Position numbers and translations under genes: made by a program
Source: Iris pallida
Taxonomy: Eukaryota; Streptophyta; Magnoliopsida; Asparagales; Iridaceae
Direction of reading: 5' to 3'
Length of the DNA stretch: 64,000 nt
Assembly: GCA_029216955.1 (NCBI GenBank)
Contig: JANAVB010023997.1
Location: 523,501-587,500 of the forward strand
The notes under the pieces: model-generated
The model's database searches: none
What the model was told of the DNA's origin: nothing
What the model saw: the letters and a program-made list of their open reading frames with translations, nothing else
Shown: positions 1 through 9,801 of the stretch, in pieces
Layout: each line of letters opens with the position of its first letter
How positions within the stretch are numbered: the first letter of the stretch is position 1

Positions 1-82
1 ACTATTGTTCATGTTTAAAGTAGTATCATACTTTTCTTCCATGTGTACATGCATGTTATGCTGTAATTGTTACAATATCAGG

Positions 83-349
83 ATTGAGCATTACTATCCA
101 GCTATATTTTCAAAGGAAGCATTAAAAAGTGTCTACGAGCCGCACTTGGAGCCAATTCCAGTCCCTTACAACATTCAAAGTGCATTGGTTAGAGGCGACA
201 TTGGAGTACCAGATGTACGACGCAAAGCCGGAAGACCAAAGAAGAACCGTACTATGGCGAAGGATCAATCTTCAAGAGATCTCCGATGCAGTAATTGCAA
301 TAGTTTAGGACACAATAGAAGGAGTTGTAGAAATCAACCAAGAGAATGA
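83..349 (+). CDS. MULE (MuDR-type) transposase, C-terminal exon, partial
   Basis: This is the last exon of a Mutator-like transposase; the rest lies left of the window. An acceptor (…atatcag) ends at about 82, and the frame then reads IEHYYPAIFSKEALKSVYEP, the usual tail after the SWIM zinc finger. It is followed by a basic GRPKKNR stretch and a CCHC knuckle (C-x2-C-x4-H-x4-C, CSNCNSLGHNRRSC) just before the stop. Plant MULE transposases typically end this way. The upstream in-frame part of the ORF (5-82) is probably intron. The gene converges on the PMD gene at 16290-18878. Without the CACTA at 459-16289 the two stop codons would lie about 100 bp apart, so both may belong to one MULE (inference). 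FAR1/FRS-type proteins are a less likely alternative. Confidence 0.75.
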   Translation: MEHYYPAIFSKEALKSVYEPHLEPIPVPYNIQSALVRGDIGVPDVRRKAGRPKKNRTMAKDQSSRDLRCSNCNSLGHNRRSCRNQPRE

Positions 350-499
350 ATAGGAAACATCATGTGAAGTATATGTAATAGTTTGTAAAAGAAAGGTGAC
401 TTTTATATAAATGAAAATAAAACATCATACAAGTTCAAAATTTACATCTATCTTCCTTTACTACAACAAATATGGCCTACAATAGCATGCGCAGAATGC

Positions 500-910
500 T
501 ATAGAAAGCCTTCTATAGCAGATTCTGTCTGCTATGATCGCCCACGCTATAGTATGTCCAGACATGTGAACGCTATAACATTATAGCGTTCATGAATGCT
601 GTAGAAGGTTTATAGCGTTCATGTATGCTGTTGATGGTTTATAGCGTTTATGAATGCTGTAAATATTTTATAGCATTCTAGAACGCTGTAGATAGTTTAT
701 AGCGTTCGTGAGTGTTGTGGATTACTTATAGCGTTTATGAATGTTGTGGATTATTTATAGCGTTCGTGAATGCTGTGGATGATTTATAGCGTTTGATGAA
801 TGGTTTGATTTATTATAGCGTTCATCATATGCTATCGTAGTAGCAGCAATTTAGACATCATATGCTATCGTAGTAGCAGCAATTTAGACGTTTTGAGTGC
901 TATAAACCTG
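500..910. repeat. CACTA 1 left subterminal repeats
   Basis: Eight to nine degenerate units of about 30 bp are built on TTTATAGCGTTCATGAATGC followed by TGTRGAT. They sit directly inside the left terminal repeat. Arrays like this in En/Spm-type elements bind the TNPA protein. Related shorter units (AACGCTATA, ATTCTATAGCG, AATGCTATAG) lie at the other end. Confidence 0.75.
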
Positions 911-2009
911 CTACAGAATTTCATATTATGAAGCTACAGAATTTCATATTTCATAACCTGTTTTGTATCACATATAAATAACAATAATCGCAGACAATTT
1001 CAATCGCAACTTGCATTTCGATCAATCAAGATATAGTAAAGATTTGCCAAAATATGAAATGTTTCATTAGAACATTCAAGATGTACAAAAAGTAGTAGTC
1101 ATTAAAACATTCAAGATGTAGAAAAAGTAGTTGTACGCCAAAATAAACCATTCCATTTACAAAGTATCTGTAGTCCAAAATAAACCATTTTATTTACAAA
1201 TATCTGTAGGCCAAAAAATAGCTCGCCTCTTTCCTTCTAGCAGCTATCCACTACCATCAAAAACAGATACGCCAACCTACACAAAATTGAGAAGAAAACA
1301 CATTATGATATAAAAAATAAGATAGAAATATTTATGATACTCAAGTAGTGTTATGTAATAGCGAATACAATATGTTCAGTGGCAAAGGAGGCATGCAGTG
1401 TGTTAAATGTGAAGTTACAGGACAGTAGTGTTATGTAAAGTAGTGTAATACATGAAGTAAAGTGCAAGAAGGTTTTACTGGACAGAGAAATTTCTGACTG
1501 AGAAATTTCTGATACTCAAGTTGGACACATGTATACCTCATTACACTGGCTATGCAACTTAGGCTGATACATCACGATTGGATAATCTGGGACAGAGCAG
1601 AAGGAATGAGGTTGAACCATAACTATAAGTAAAGGGGTCAATGAAATCAACTAAAGCAACAGGCTCATAAACATGGATAGACTACCCAATGGAGACTGAA
1701 TTTTAAGGGAAAGATACTGGACTTAAAATGGTGACTGGTCACTTGATTCAATAGGGCAGGTATCACATATCTATGGACTGAAACAAGGAAATAACTGGAC
1801 TGAAAGCAACATGGGGACTGAATAAACACCCGAATACCTAAACTCAGAACGAAGGGTCTGAACTATATTTGAGATATGGTTTGATCCAAATTAATGACAC
1901 TAGAAGAACTGGAACTTAACTTATGAGAATTGAGGATATAACAATAGCCTATACTAACAGTTGTAATGGACTGAACATGTATCAAATGACTAATATGCAG
2001 GACACTTAC
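911..2009. other. CACTA 1 left interior, no gene seen
   Basis: AT-rich sequence with short internal duplications, for example 'cattcaagatgta' near 1073 and 1110 and 'gtagtgttatgta' near 1344 and 1424. I see no coding region. The copia element begins at 2010. Confidence 0.5.
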
Positions 2010-2732
2010 TGTTATTCCCGGGGCTTAATCAAAGATAAAAAACAAATGCAATCGAGATCTGAGATGTCACACAAAACTTTGCAGTGATCAAACTCAAGAT
2101 CTACGATGGTACAATAAATCAAATAGCCAAATTACAATCTGAAGGAGGGAAAAAGAGAAGAGAAGATCTCTCGTTCTTCCTTGCAAACGTGTTGCAATTG
2201 GGACAGAACGAGTTACAATAAAACTAGAGAGAGATGAGAAGAAGAACAATGCTGGGGTGTCAAAACACCGTTGCTCAAAGCAAGATTCGCCCCACACGAT
2301 CTGCTTCCAGGAACCAGCAAGTTGAAGAACTTGTGGAACGCTCGAAGTCACCTCTATTCAGACTCCTCGGATGGACTTGCAATGGCGGCAGCAACTCTCT
2401 CTCTCTTTCTCCTTTTCTAACTTGTAATTTTCGTAGTCCCCACAAAGGAGGCCAGAAGAGAGTATATATAAAGAGAGGGTGGAAACCCTAGCCGCCTCTT
2501 CAGTTATGGAAAGATTGAATCAAATCACAAAAAGATAGCAACGAATTAATTCTAATCTCACAAAGATAGGAACTGAATTAATTCAAATCCTACAAAGATA
2601 GTAACGAAATTAATTCAAATCCCACAAAGATAGGATCTAAATTAATCGCATTGATTCACCCTTTCCATAACCGATTTGAAATCTGCACAGTCAGCGTAGT
2701 CCTCCATGCGGCAGCGGCAGCAGCAGCAGCCT

Positions 2733-2985
2733 GGCCGCATGGACCGCTTGGGCCGTATGGACCGTATGTGCCGCATGAGCCGCATGGACCGCATGAGCCG
2801 TATGGACCGCATGGACCGCATGAGCCGCATGGACCGCATGAGCCGCATGGACCGCATGGACCGCATGAGCCGCATGAGCCGCATGGACCGCATGGACCGC
2901 ATGAGCCGCATGGCCGCATGAGCCGCATGAGGCCGCATATGAGCCGCATGCCGCATAAGACCACATGGCCGCATAAAGACCGCAT
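2733..2985. repeat. GCCGCATGR minisatellite in copia LTR
   Basis: About 25 tandem 9-mers alternating GCCGCATGA and (G)ACCGCATGG, preceded by a GCAGCAG run. Being multiples of three, the units leave all frames open and create spurious Met/Arg, His/Gly/Pro and Cys/Gly ORFs on both strands. Confidence 0.9.
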
Positions 2986-3078
2986 GACTGCTGACGTGCT
3001 AAGTGCAAAGTGCGCCAACAAAATGCTACATTACGCCTCATGAGCCCATGAGCCCGAGCCCGAGTCCGAGTCCGAGTC

Positions 3079-3101
3079 GCTAAGCCCCTTTGGGGCTTAG
3101 C
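3079..3101. promoter_or_regulatory. Conserved LTR hairpin
   Basis: Perfect 10-bp stem GCTAAGCCCC / GGGGCTTAGC with a 3-nt loop. The same stem occurs at about 9534-9556 in the other LTR and, with a different loop, near 50631-50653 in the diverged copia copy. Conservation while surrounding LTR sequence diverged suggests a function such as polyadenylation, packaging or termination (inference). Confidence 0.55.
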
Positions 3102-3346
3102 TCCAAGTGGAATTAATCCAAGAGAATGACAAAAGCATTAATGCTTAATCCTTGGAGCCTTATTCTTACCTCCTAGTAAAATCACCCACATGGTTCCCTC
3201 CTTAGGGTCACCACCCCATGTGCATCTCTCAACAACACACCCAAGTATATATGTTGAGATAACTCATGGTGCTTTTCCAATGTGGGACTAAAATTTTACA
3301 AGGCATGTTGAGAGCAAGCTCTCTCCATGTAAATAAAGCACCAACA

Positions 3347-4418
3347 ATCCCCCACATATCACAACATATATATGTGTCCAGGGTTGAGCGTTCCCCACAG
3401 TAACTGTCCATTTTGCATTAGGATAGATGTCGCTGACGACTTGAATCTTCCCGCATGGGTTAAATAACAATGTGATACAAGAATAGACTACGCCTTGAAT
3501 TCTGCACCACAATTGTAATTCTTCCCACTCACAAAGTGTAGTTACGTGTGCTTCTGGCTGCACATTAAAGGCCCTGTGCCAGCCTGGTTTCAGTGTATAA
3601 TTTTGGGCGTCTACAAGTTTACCCTCAAGAGACGGCCTGATATCTCTTTTCATACACTATAGGTGAGTTCTTTATTAAAGAGATATGGCATGAAGCCTTG
3701 CGCTTCCTTGCGGTACTACGCCGCTATGACATGGCCTGAAGCTGAGGCATTACCCCTACCTGGGAACCTCATCGTAGTGTCATACTACTGTAGCATGAGG
3801 TCACAAGCCTCTTTGTAGTGCCAACTACCCAGCATGAAGCCTAAGGCTTCCTTGCGGTGTTACGCCGCAACGACATGGCTTGCAATGCCAAGGCTTTACC
3901 CCTACCTGGGTACCTCATCGTGGTGTCGTGCCACTGTAACATGGGGCCATCCTCCCCTTTATAGTGCTGTCTACAACTCTTTAATTACGTCATACAGCAT
4001 TAGGCTACCTGCCTATTTGCGGTGCTACGCCGCTGTGACTTGGCTTGCAAAGCCGAGGCATTACCCCTACCTGGGAACCTCATGGTGGAGTCACCCCACT
4101 GTAGCATGGAGATTCACTCCTTGTAGTGCTGCTCTACCGTGCTTCCTGTAAAGCACCCAGACATTCACTCTGCCTGAGAACTCATTAAGGCGTTTAAGCC
4201 AACCTTCCACATGATCTATTTTTTCTGCAGAAAAATACATAGTAGACAACAGTGGTTATGGGTCCGTATCCCTTCCATGTTCCAGAGAACAAGTATCCAC
4301 TGTTACCTGATAGTTTACCAGTCAGTGATCCTCCTTTGAACCAAAAGTTAGATGCCTAGTAGATTTCTCTTTGAACTAATAGCATAAAACTTTATGGTAG
4401 GATTACAAAGACACACTA
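3347..4418 (-). other. Copia 3' untranslated region with PPT and three internal repeats
   Basis: Immediately inside the 3' LTR the minus strand reads ATGTGGGGGAT, a good polypurine tract. From about 3688 to 4110 there are three imperfect copies of a 110-120 bp unit at roughly 145-165 bp spacing (starts near 3689, 3833, 3998). Each contains TTGCGGTGCTACGCCGC and GGCATTACCCCTACCTGGGA-like cores. No ORF of note. Confidence 0.65.
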
Positions 4419-7400
4419 TCAGAATGCCTTCAAGCCCATTTTACAAGCTGTGTCATCGACCAACTGGCGCTTGAGGCCCTTTGTGAACGGATCTGCCAGG
4501 TTCTCCTGACTCCGAACATCAACCACTGTAATTACACCTCTTTTGATAAGATCGTGTACTGCCCTGTGCTTCAACCGCACAGTCCTCTTCTTCCCGTTGA
4601 AGAGGTCATTTGATGCCACCGTCGCAGTCGCCTGGTTGTCACAGTATATCGGTATCGCCGATATCTGAGCCCCAACCACTGGAAGATCATACATGAGCTC
4701 CCGAAGCCATTCTGCTTCATCTGCTGCAGTTTCAAGTGCATAGAATTCAGATTCCATGGAGGAACGAGAGAGTATAGTCTGCTTCTTCGACTTCCACGAT
4801 ATAGCAGCTCCACCTAAAGAAAAGACATATCCACCTGTGGATCTCTCGCTTTCCACCTCTGAACACCAGCTAGCATCACTGAAGCCTTCCACTACTGTCG
4901 GATACCCGTTGTAGTGCAGTGCATATGTCTGAGTTTTCTTGAGATATCTCATCACCCGCTTCACAGCTTTCCAGTGCTCAACCCCTGGGTTGCTTGTGAA
5001 CCGACTCAGCATTTCCACGGCGAAAGCTATGTCAGGCCTTGTGGCAGTGGTTGCGTACATCAAACTTCCGATAACGCTAGAATACTCCAGCTGCCTGACG
5101 CTTTTCCTTGAATTTGGCTTCAGCTTTTGATCACACCTGTATGGCGTATCGATCCCTGGAAGATCCTTATACCCATAGCGTGTGAGCATCTTCTCAATGT
5201 AGTGAGATTGTGACAGCGCTACTCCAGTGTCTGTCCGGATGATCTTTATGCCCAAGATGACATCTGCATCCCCCAAGTCCTTCATACTGAACTTGGTTGA
5301 GAGGAACTTCTTTGTCTCTGTGACACAGCCTATATTCGTACCTAGGATTAGCATGTCGTCCACGTACAGACAAACGATGACTCCTCTTCCATCAGCGAAC
5401 TTTGTGTAAACACATTTGTCCGTCTCGCTGACTCTATAGCCGTTTGACCTAATAACTTTGTCAAACTTCTCATGCCACATCTTGGGAGCTTGCTTCAAAC
5501 CATACAATGATTTCACCAACTTGCAGACTTTGTCTTCAAGACCTTTGACAACAAATCCATCTGGCTGTTGCATGTAAATCTCTTCGGTCAGCTCCCCATT
5601 CAGGAATACGGTCTTTACATCCATCTGATGTATCACCAACTTATGTATAGCTGCTAGAGCGATTAATATCCTGATGGTGGTCATCCGGGCTACAGGAGCG
5701 TACGTGTCAAAGTAGTCTATCCCCTGTTTCTGAAAAAATCCTTTGGCCACCAGCCTGGCCTTGAACTTGTCAATAGTTCCATCTGCCTTCATCTTCTTCT
5801 TGAAGATCCATTTACATCCGATGGGCTTTTCTCCTTCAGGTAGATCTACCAACACCCATGTGTTATTGGAGGTGATAGAGTCAAACTCGTCATTCACTGC
5901 CTCCTTCCAGAAGATAGCATCTCTGGTCTTCATCGCCTCATCATAGGTAAGCGGATCTGCTTCTACATGATAGGTGACAAAGTCATCTCCGAAGTCTTTC
6001 GGTCTCCTCGCTCGCTTAGCTGACGGCTCTGCGAGTTCTGGTGCAGGAGTTGTTTCCTCAACAACAGCTTCTTCTTGGACTACTGGCTCATATGAGATTT
6101 CAGTCTCATTTGCACCTCCATCATTTTCCGGAATGTCCGAAAGAACAATGTTTTTGTCTTTTGCGAACTTGTCTTCAAAGTATTTAGCATCGCGAGATTC
6201 GATAATATGATTTGATTCAATATCAAGAAATCTCCGAGCATCACTCTTCTCGGCATACCCCAAGAAGATAGCCTTCGTAGTCCTTGTCCCCAGCTTCTGA
6301 ATCTTCAGATCTGGAAGCTTCACATACGCCAGACACCCCCACACTCGAATGACATTCAAGTTGGGTCTGACTTTGAACCAGAGTTCATGAGGAGTTACGT
6401 CCAAAGTTGCATATGGCACTCTATTCAGAATGAAAGTGGCCGTTAATGCAGCTTCTCCCCAGTAGTATTTAGGAAGACCCGCGGTTAGCAGCATAGAGTT
6501 CATCATTTCTGTCAACGTTCTGTTCTTCCTCTCCGCTACTCCGTTAGATTGAGGAGAATATGGAGCAGTAGTCTCGCATATGATTCCATGTTCTCTGCAG
6601 AACGATGCGAATTCATGAGACCTGTATTCCCCACCTCGATCACTCCTTAACCTCTTGAGTTGTTGTCCAGTCTGCCGTTCAGCTTCGGCCCTGAACTCTC
6701 TGAACTTCTCGAAGGCTTCGTCTTTAGATTTGAGCAAGTAGACGAACGCGTATTTAGAGAAGTCGTCGATGAAGGTTATGAAGTACTTCATCCCGGCATT
6801 CGTGGAGAAATGTTTGAAGTCACAGATATCGGAGTGCACCAACTCCAGAAGATCTGTGCTTCGATTGACCCAATGAAAGGGTTTCCTTGTGATCTTCGTC
6901 TGAGCACACACCTCACACTTCTCCACCTTACCCCCACATTTGGAGATAAGTCCTAGACTAGACATTTTGTTAATTCTTTTACAATGAACATGTCCTAGTC
7001 TATTATGCCACAACTCAAGAGAATAATCAGAAAATGCAACTGCATTAATGTCTTCAAACTGGTTAACAAGCTGAATTTTAAACATGCCTTCGGTTTGATA
7101 AGCCTTCCCGAAGTATGTTCCTTTCTTGGATATTACCATCTGACCAGCATTGATGTCCATCCTCAAGCCTGCGTTACAGAGCAGGCTCCCAGAGATCAGG
7201 TTCTTGGCAATCGCCGGAACATGCTTCACACCTTGAAGCATCAGAGTGTTCCCAGAAGTGAGTTTCAGTTCCACGGTCCCGATCCCTAGAACTTCAGCTT
7301 GGGCCTGGTTCGCCATGACAACCTTCTCAGATATCGGCTGGTACGTGACGAACCATTCCTTGCCTGAACAGACATGGCAAGTCGCTCCAGTGTCTATCCA

Positions 7401-8336
7401 CCAGTCAGAGTCAACCCCCACAGTTGTGACCTGTCCGATCATAGCAACAACGTTAGAAACCAATGAAACCTTATTAGGCTCACCTTTCTCTGATTGTTTA
7501 GGCTTAGATCTGCATTCACTCTTGTAGTGGCCTTTCTTGCCACAATTGTAACAAGTCACGTGGGACTTAGTCTTCTGTTGCTTGAAAGAAGGACCCTTCA
7601 CTTTTAGATTAGCGAAGTCCTTCTTCTTGGGATGAGAAGCCACCTGCTTCCCCTTGGAATCTCTCGTCTGCACAAGATTGGCTTTAGCCAACTGTTTGGG
7701 CAGAGTGTCCACCTTCTGTTGAGAACGCATCTTGTCCTCAACATGGATCTCTTGAAGTAGATCTCCCAAGCTAATGTCTAGCTTCTTTCTGTGCATCCTT
7801 GCATAGAAGGTACTCCATCCAGCAGGAAGTTTTGAGACGATCCCTCCGACGACAAACTTGTCGGGAAGGGGCATCTCTACGTCTTCCAGTTTCTGACGCA
7901 GCTTCAGAAATTTCTTCACCTGTGGCAGCATGGACTTTTCGTCCTCAAAGAGCAATTTGTGATATTTTTCAACCACAAATATTTTGCTTCTGTTCTTATC
8001 TTCTTCATACAGATTTTCCACAGACTCCCATATGTCTCTAGCAAGTTCCTTCTTTGAGTAGGATTCTGCCAGGGAGTCCTCCATAGCATTCAGAATGAGA
8101 AGCCTGTAGATGCTATTTTCCCTTCTCCACTTGGCCTGGAGTTTGGTAGCCGCGTTGATGGCGGTAGTAGATCTAGTGTCTGGAACAGAGGGTTCTTCCT
8201 CCAACAGAACATGATCAACGTCTTTCAGTTGAAGAGTTAGGTACACCTTTCTCTTCCAGACTTGATAGTGCTCTCCATCGAACTTTTCCAACTTGCAGAA
8301 GTCCGATTGGAGGAGCGAAGCATTAATATTTTCCAT
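4419..8336 (-). CDS. Copia gag-pol polyprotein, intact, 1305 aa
   Basis: A single uninterrupted frame encodes all copia functions in Ty1 order. Gag is about residues 1-260, with a CCHC knuckle CYNCGKKGHYKSEC (262-275). Aspartic protease has DTGA at 315-318. Integrase has an HHCC finger (H444, H449, C474, C477) and catalytic D503, D566, E602 with the expected D,D(35)E spacing. Reverse transcriptase has YVDD at 991-994, and RNase H follows (DASW near 1154, SSMESEFYA near 1192). Full length, no stops or frameshifts and all catalytic residues present, so it could still be competent. The start ATG lies 23 bp inside the 5' LTR edge. A degenerate relative is at 51505-54150. Integrase before RT excludes gypsy. 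Confidence 0.95.
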   Translation of the reverse strand: MENINASLLQSDFCKLEKFDGEHYQVWKRKVYLTLQLKDVDHVLLEEEPSVPDTRSTTAINAATKLQAKWRRENSIYRLLILNAMEDSLAESYSKKELARDIWESVENLYEEDKNRSKIFVVEKYHKLLFEDEKSMLPQVKKFLKLRQKLEDVEMPLPDKFVVGGIVSKLPAGWSTFYARMHRKKLDISLGDLLQEIHVEDKMRSQQKVDTLPKQLAKANLVQTRDSKGKQVASHPKKKDFANLKVKGPSFKQQKTKSHVTCYNCGKKGHYKSECRSKPKQSEKGEPNKVSLVSNVVAMIGQVTTVGVDSDWWIDTGATCHVCSGKEWFVTYQPISEKVVMANQAQAEVLGIGTVELKLTSGNTLMLQGVKHVPAIAKNLISGSLLCNAGLRMDINAGQMVISKKGTYFGKAYQTEGMFKIQLVNQFEDINAVAFSDYSLELWHNRLGHVHCKRINKMSSLGLISKCGGKVEKCEVCAQTKITRKPFHWVNRSTDLLELVHSDICDFKHFSTNAGMKYFITFIDDFSKYAFVYLLKSKDEAFEKFREFRAEAERQTGQQLKRLRSDRGGEYRSHEFASFCREHGIICETTAPYSPQSNGVAERKNRTLTEMMNSMLLTAGLPKYYWGEAALTATFILNRVPYATLDVTPHELWFKVRPNLNVIRVWGCLAYVKLPDLKIQKLGTRTTKAIFLGYAEKSDARRFLDIESNHIIESRDAKYFEDKFAKDKNIVLSDIPENDGGANETEISYEPVVQEEAVVEETTPAPELAEPSAKRARRPKDFGDDFVTYHVEADPLTYDEAMKTRDAIFWKEAVNDEFDSITSNNTWVLVDLPEGEKPIGCKWIFKKKMKADGTIDKFKARLVAKGFFQKQGIDYFDTYAPVARMTTIRILIALAAIHKLVIHQMDVKTVFLNGELTEEIYMQQPDGFVVKGLEDKVCKLVKSLYGLKQAPKMWHEKFDKVIRSNGYRVSETDKCVYTKFADGRGVIVCLYVDDMLILGTNIGCVTETKKFLSTKFSMKDLGDADVILGIKIIRTDTGVALSQSHYIEKMLTRYGYKDLPGIDTPYRCDQKLKPNSRKSVRQLEYSSVIGSLMYATTATRPDIAFAVEMLSRFTSNPGVEHWKAVKRVMRYLKKTQTYALHYNGYPTVVEGFSDASWCSEVESERSTGGYVFSLGGAAISWKSKKQTILSRSSMESEFYALETAADEAEWLRELMYDLPVVGAQISAIPIYCDNQATATVASNDLFNGKKRTVRLKHRAVHDLIKRGVITVVDVRSQENLADPFTKGLKRQLVDDTACKMGLKAF

Positions 8337-8359
8337 CTATACGGATCTTGCTTTGAGAT
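8337..8359 (-). promoter_or_regulatory. Putative primer-binding region of the copia element
   Basis: Next to the 5' LTR the minus strand reads ATCTCAAAGCAAGATCC. It is only loosely like the usual Met-tRNA site (TGGTATCAGAGC), sharing a TC-A-AGC pattern. The diverged copia copy keeps ATCTCAAAGC at the same place (51483), so the decamer is conserved within this family. Confidence 0.4.
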
Positions 8360-9801
8360 TGTTATTCCCGGGGCTTAATCAAAGATGAAAAACAAATGCA
8401 ATCGAGATCTGAGATGTCACACAAAACTTTACAGTGATCAAACTCAAGATCTACGATGGTACAATAAATCAAATAGCCAAATTACAATCTGAAGGAGGAA
8501 AAAAGAGAAGAGAAGATCTCTCGTTCTTCCTTGCAAATGTGTTGCAATTGGGACAGAACGAGTTACAATAAAACTAGAGAGAGATGAGAAGAAGAACAAT
8601 ACTGGGGTGTCAAAACACCGTTGCTCAAAGCAAGATTCGCCCCACACGATCTGCTTCCAGGAACCAGCAAGTTGAAGAACTTGTGGAACGCTCGAAGTCA
8701 CCTCTATTCAGACTCCTCGGATGGACTTGCAATGGCGGCAGCAACTATCTCTCTCTTTCTCATTTTCTAACTTGTAATTTTCGTAGTCCCCACAAAGGAG
8801 GCCAGAAGAGAGTATATATAGAGAGAGGGTGGAAACCCTAGCCGCCTCTTCAGTTATGGAAATATTGAATCAAATCACAAAAAGATAGCAACGAATTAAT
8901 TCTAATCCCACAAAGATAGGAACTGAATTAATTCAAATCCCACAAAGATAGTAACGAAATTAATTCAAATCCCACAAAGATAGGATCTGAATTAATCGTA
9001 TTGATTCACCCTTTCCATAACCGATTTGAAATCTGCACAGTCAGCATAGCCCTCCATATGGCAGCAGCAGCAGCAGCCTGGCCGCATGGACCGCTTGGGC
9101 CGCATGGACCGCATGTGCCGCATGAGCCGCATAGACCGCATGAGCCGCATGCGGCAGCAGCAGCAGCAGCCTGGACGCATGGACCGCTTGGGCCGCATGG
9201 ACCGCTTGGGCCGCATGAGCCGCATGAGCCGCATGGACCGCATGTACCGCATGAGCCGCATGGACCGCATGAGCCGCATGGACCGCATGGACCGCATGGA
9301 CCGCATGAGCCGCATGGACCGCATGGACCGCATGAGCCGCATGGCCGCATGAGCCGCATGAGGCCGCATATGAGCCGCATGCCGCATAAGACCGCATGGC
9401 CGCATAAAGACCACATGACTGCTGACGTGCTAAGTGCAAAGTGCACCAACAAAACGCCACATTACGCCTCATGAGCCCATGAGCCCGAGCCCGAGCCCGA
9501 GCCCGAGTCCGAGTCCGAGTCCGAGTCCGAGTCGCTAAGCCCCTTTGGGGCTTAGCTTCAAGTGAAATTAATCCAAGAGAATGACAAAAGCATTAATGCT
9601 TAATCCTTGGAGCCTTATTCTTACCTCCTAGTAAAATCACCCACATGGTTCCCTCCTTAGGGTCACCACCCCATGTGCATCTCTCAACAACACACCCAAG
9701 TATATATGTTGAGATAACTCATGGTGCTTTTCCAATGTGGGACTAAAATTTTACAAGGCATGTTGAGAGCAAGCTCTCTCCATGTAAATAAAGCACCAAC
9801 A
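8360..9801 (-). repeat. Copia 5' LTR (right copy)
   Basis: 1442 bp, TG...CA, near-identical to 2010-3346 outside the GCCGCATG array. Its array (9060-9405) is longer and includes a duplication of the leading module (GCAGCAG run followed by GGACCGCTTGGGCCGCATG). Confidence 0.9.
9060..9405. repeat. GCCGCATGR minisatellite, expanded copy
   Basis: Same 9-mer array as at 2733-2985, but about 100 bp longer and containing two GCAGCAG-led modules. The two LTRs were identical at insertion, so the length change happened afterwards. Confidence 0.9.

Larger units (their letters stand above)
2010..3346 (-). repeat. Copia 3' LTR (left copy)
   Basis: 1337 bp, TG...CA. It contains a GCCGCATG array (2733-2985), a hairpin (3079-3101) and a run of 'gagtcc/gagccc' hexamers just before it. 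It is about 105 bp shorter than the right LTR, the difference being in the array. Confidence 0.9.
2010..9801 (-). mobile_element. Ty1/copia LTR retrotransposon, apparently complete
   Basis: LTRs at 2010-3346 and 8360-9801 flank one intact gag-pol on the minus strand, so the 5' LTR is the right-hand one. Both LTRs begin TGTTATTCCC and end CACCAACA on the plus strand. The 5-bp flanks are CTTAC and CTCAC, a target duplication with one mismatch. LTRs differ by only scattered substitutions outside a variable internal array, and the ORF is open throughout, so insertion is recent. It lies inside CACTA 1 and is therefore younger than it. Confidence 0.92.

Noticed and set aside
2094..2491. 85-codon ORFs repeated at 8444-8841
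   Set aside because: They are present twice because they lie in the copia LTRs; opposite-strand overlapping frames without a known domain.
2642..3043. Overlapping His/Gly/Pro, Met/Arg/Ser and Cys/Gly-rich ORFs on both strands (also 8992-9474)
   Set aside because: The 9-bp GCCGCATGR array keeps every frame open; it lies inside LTRs.
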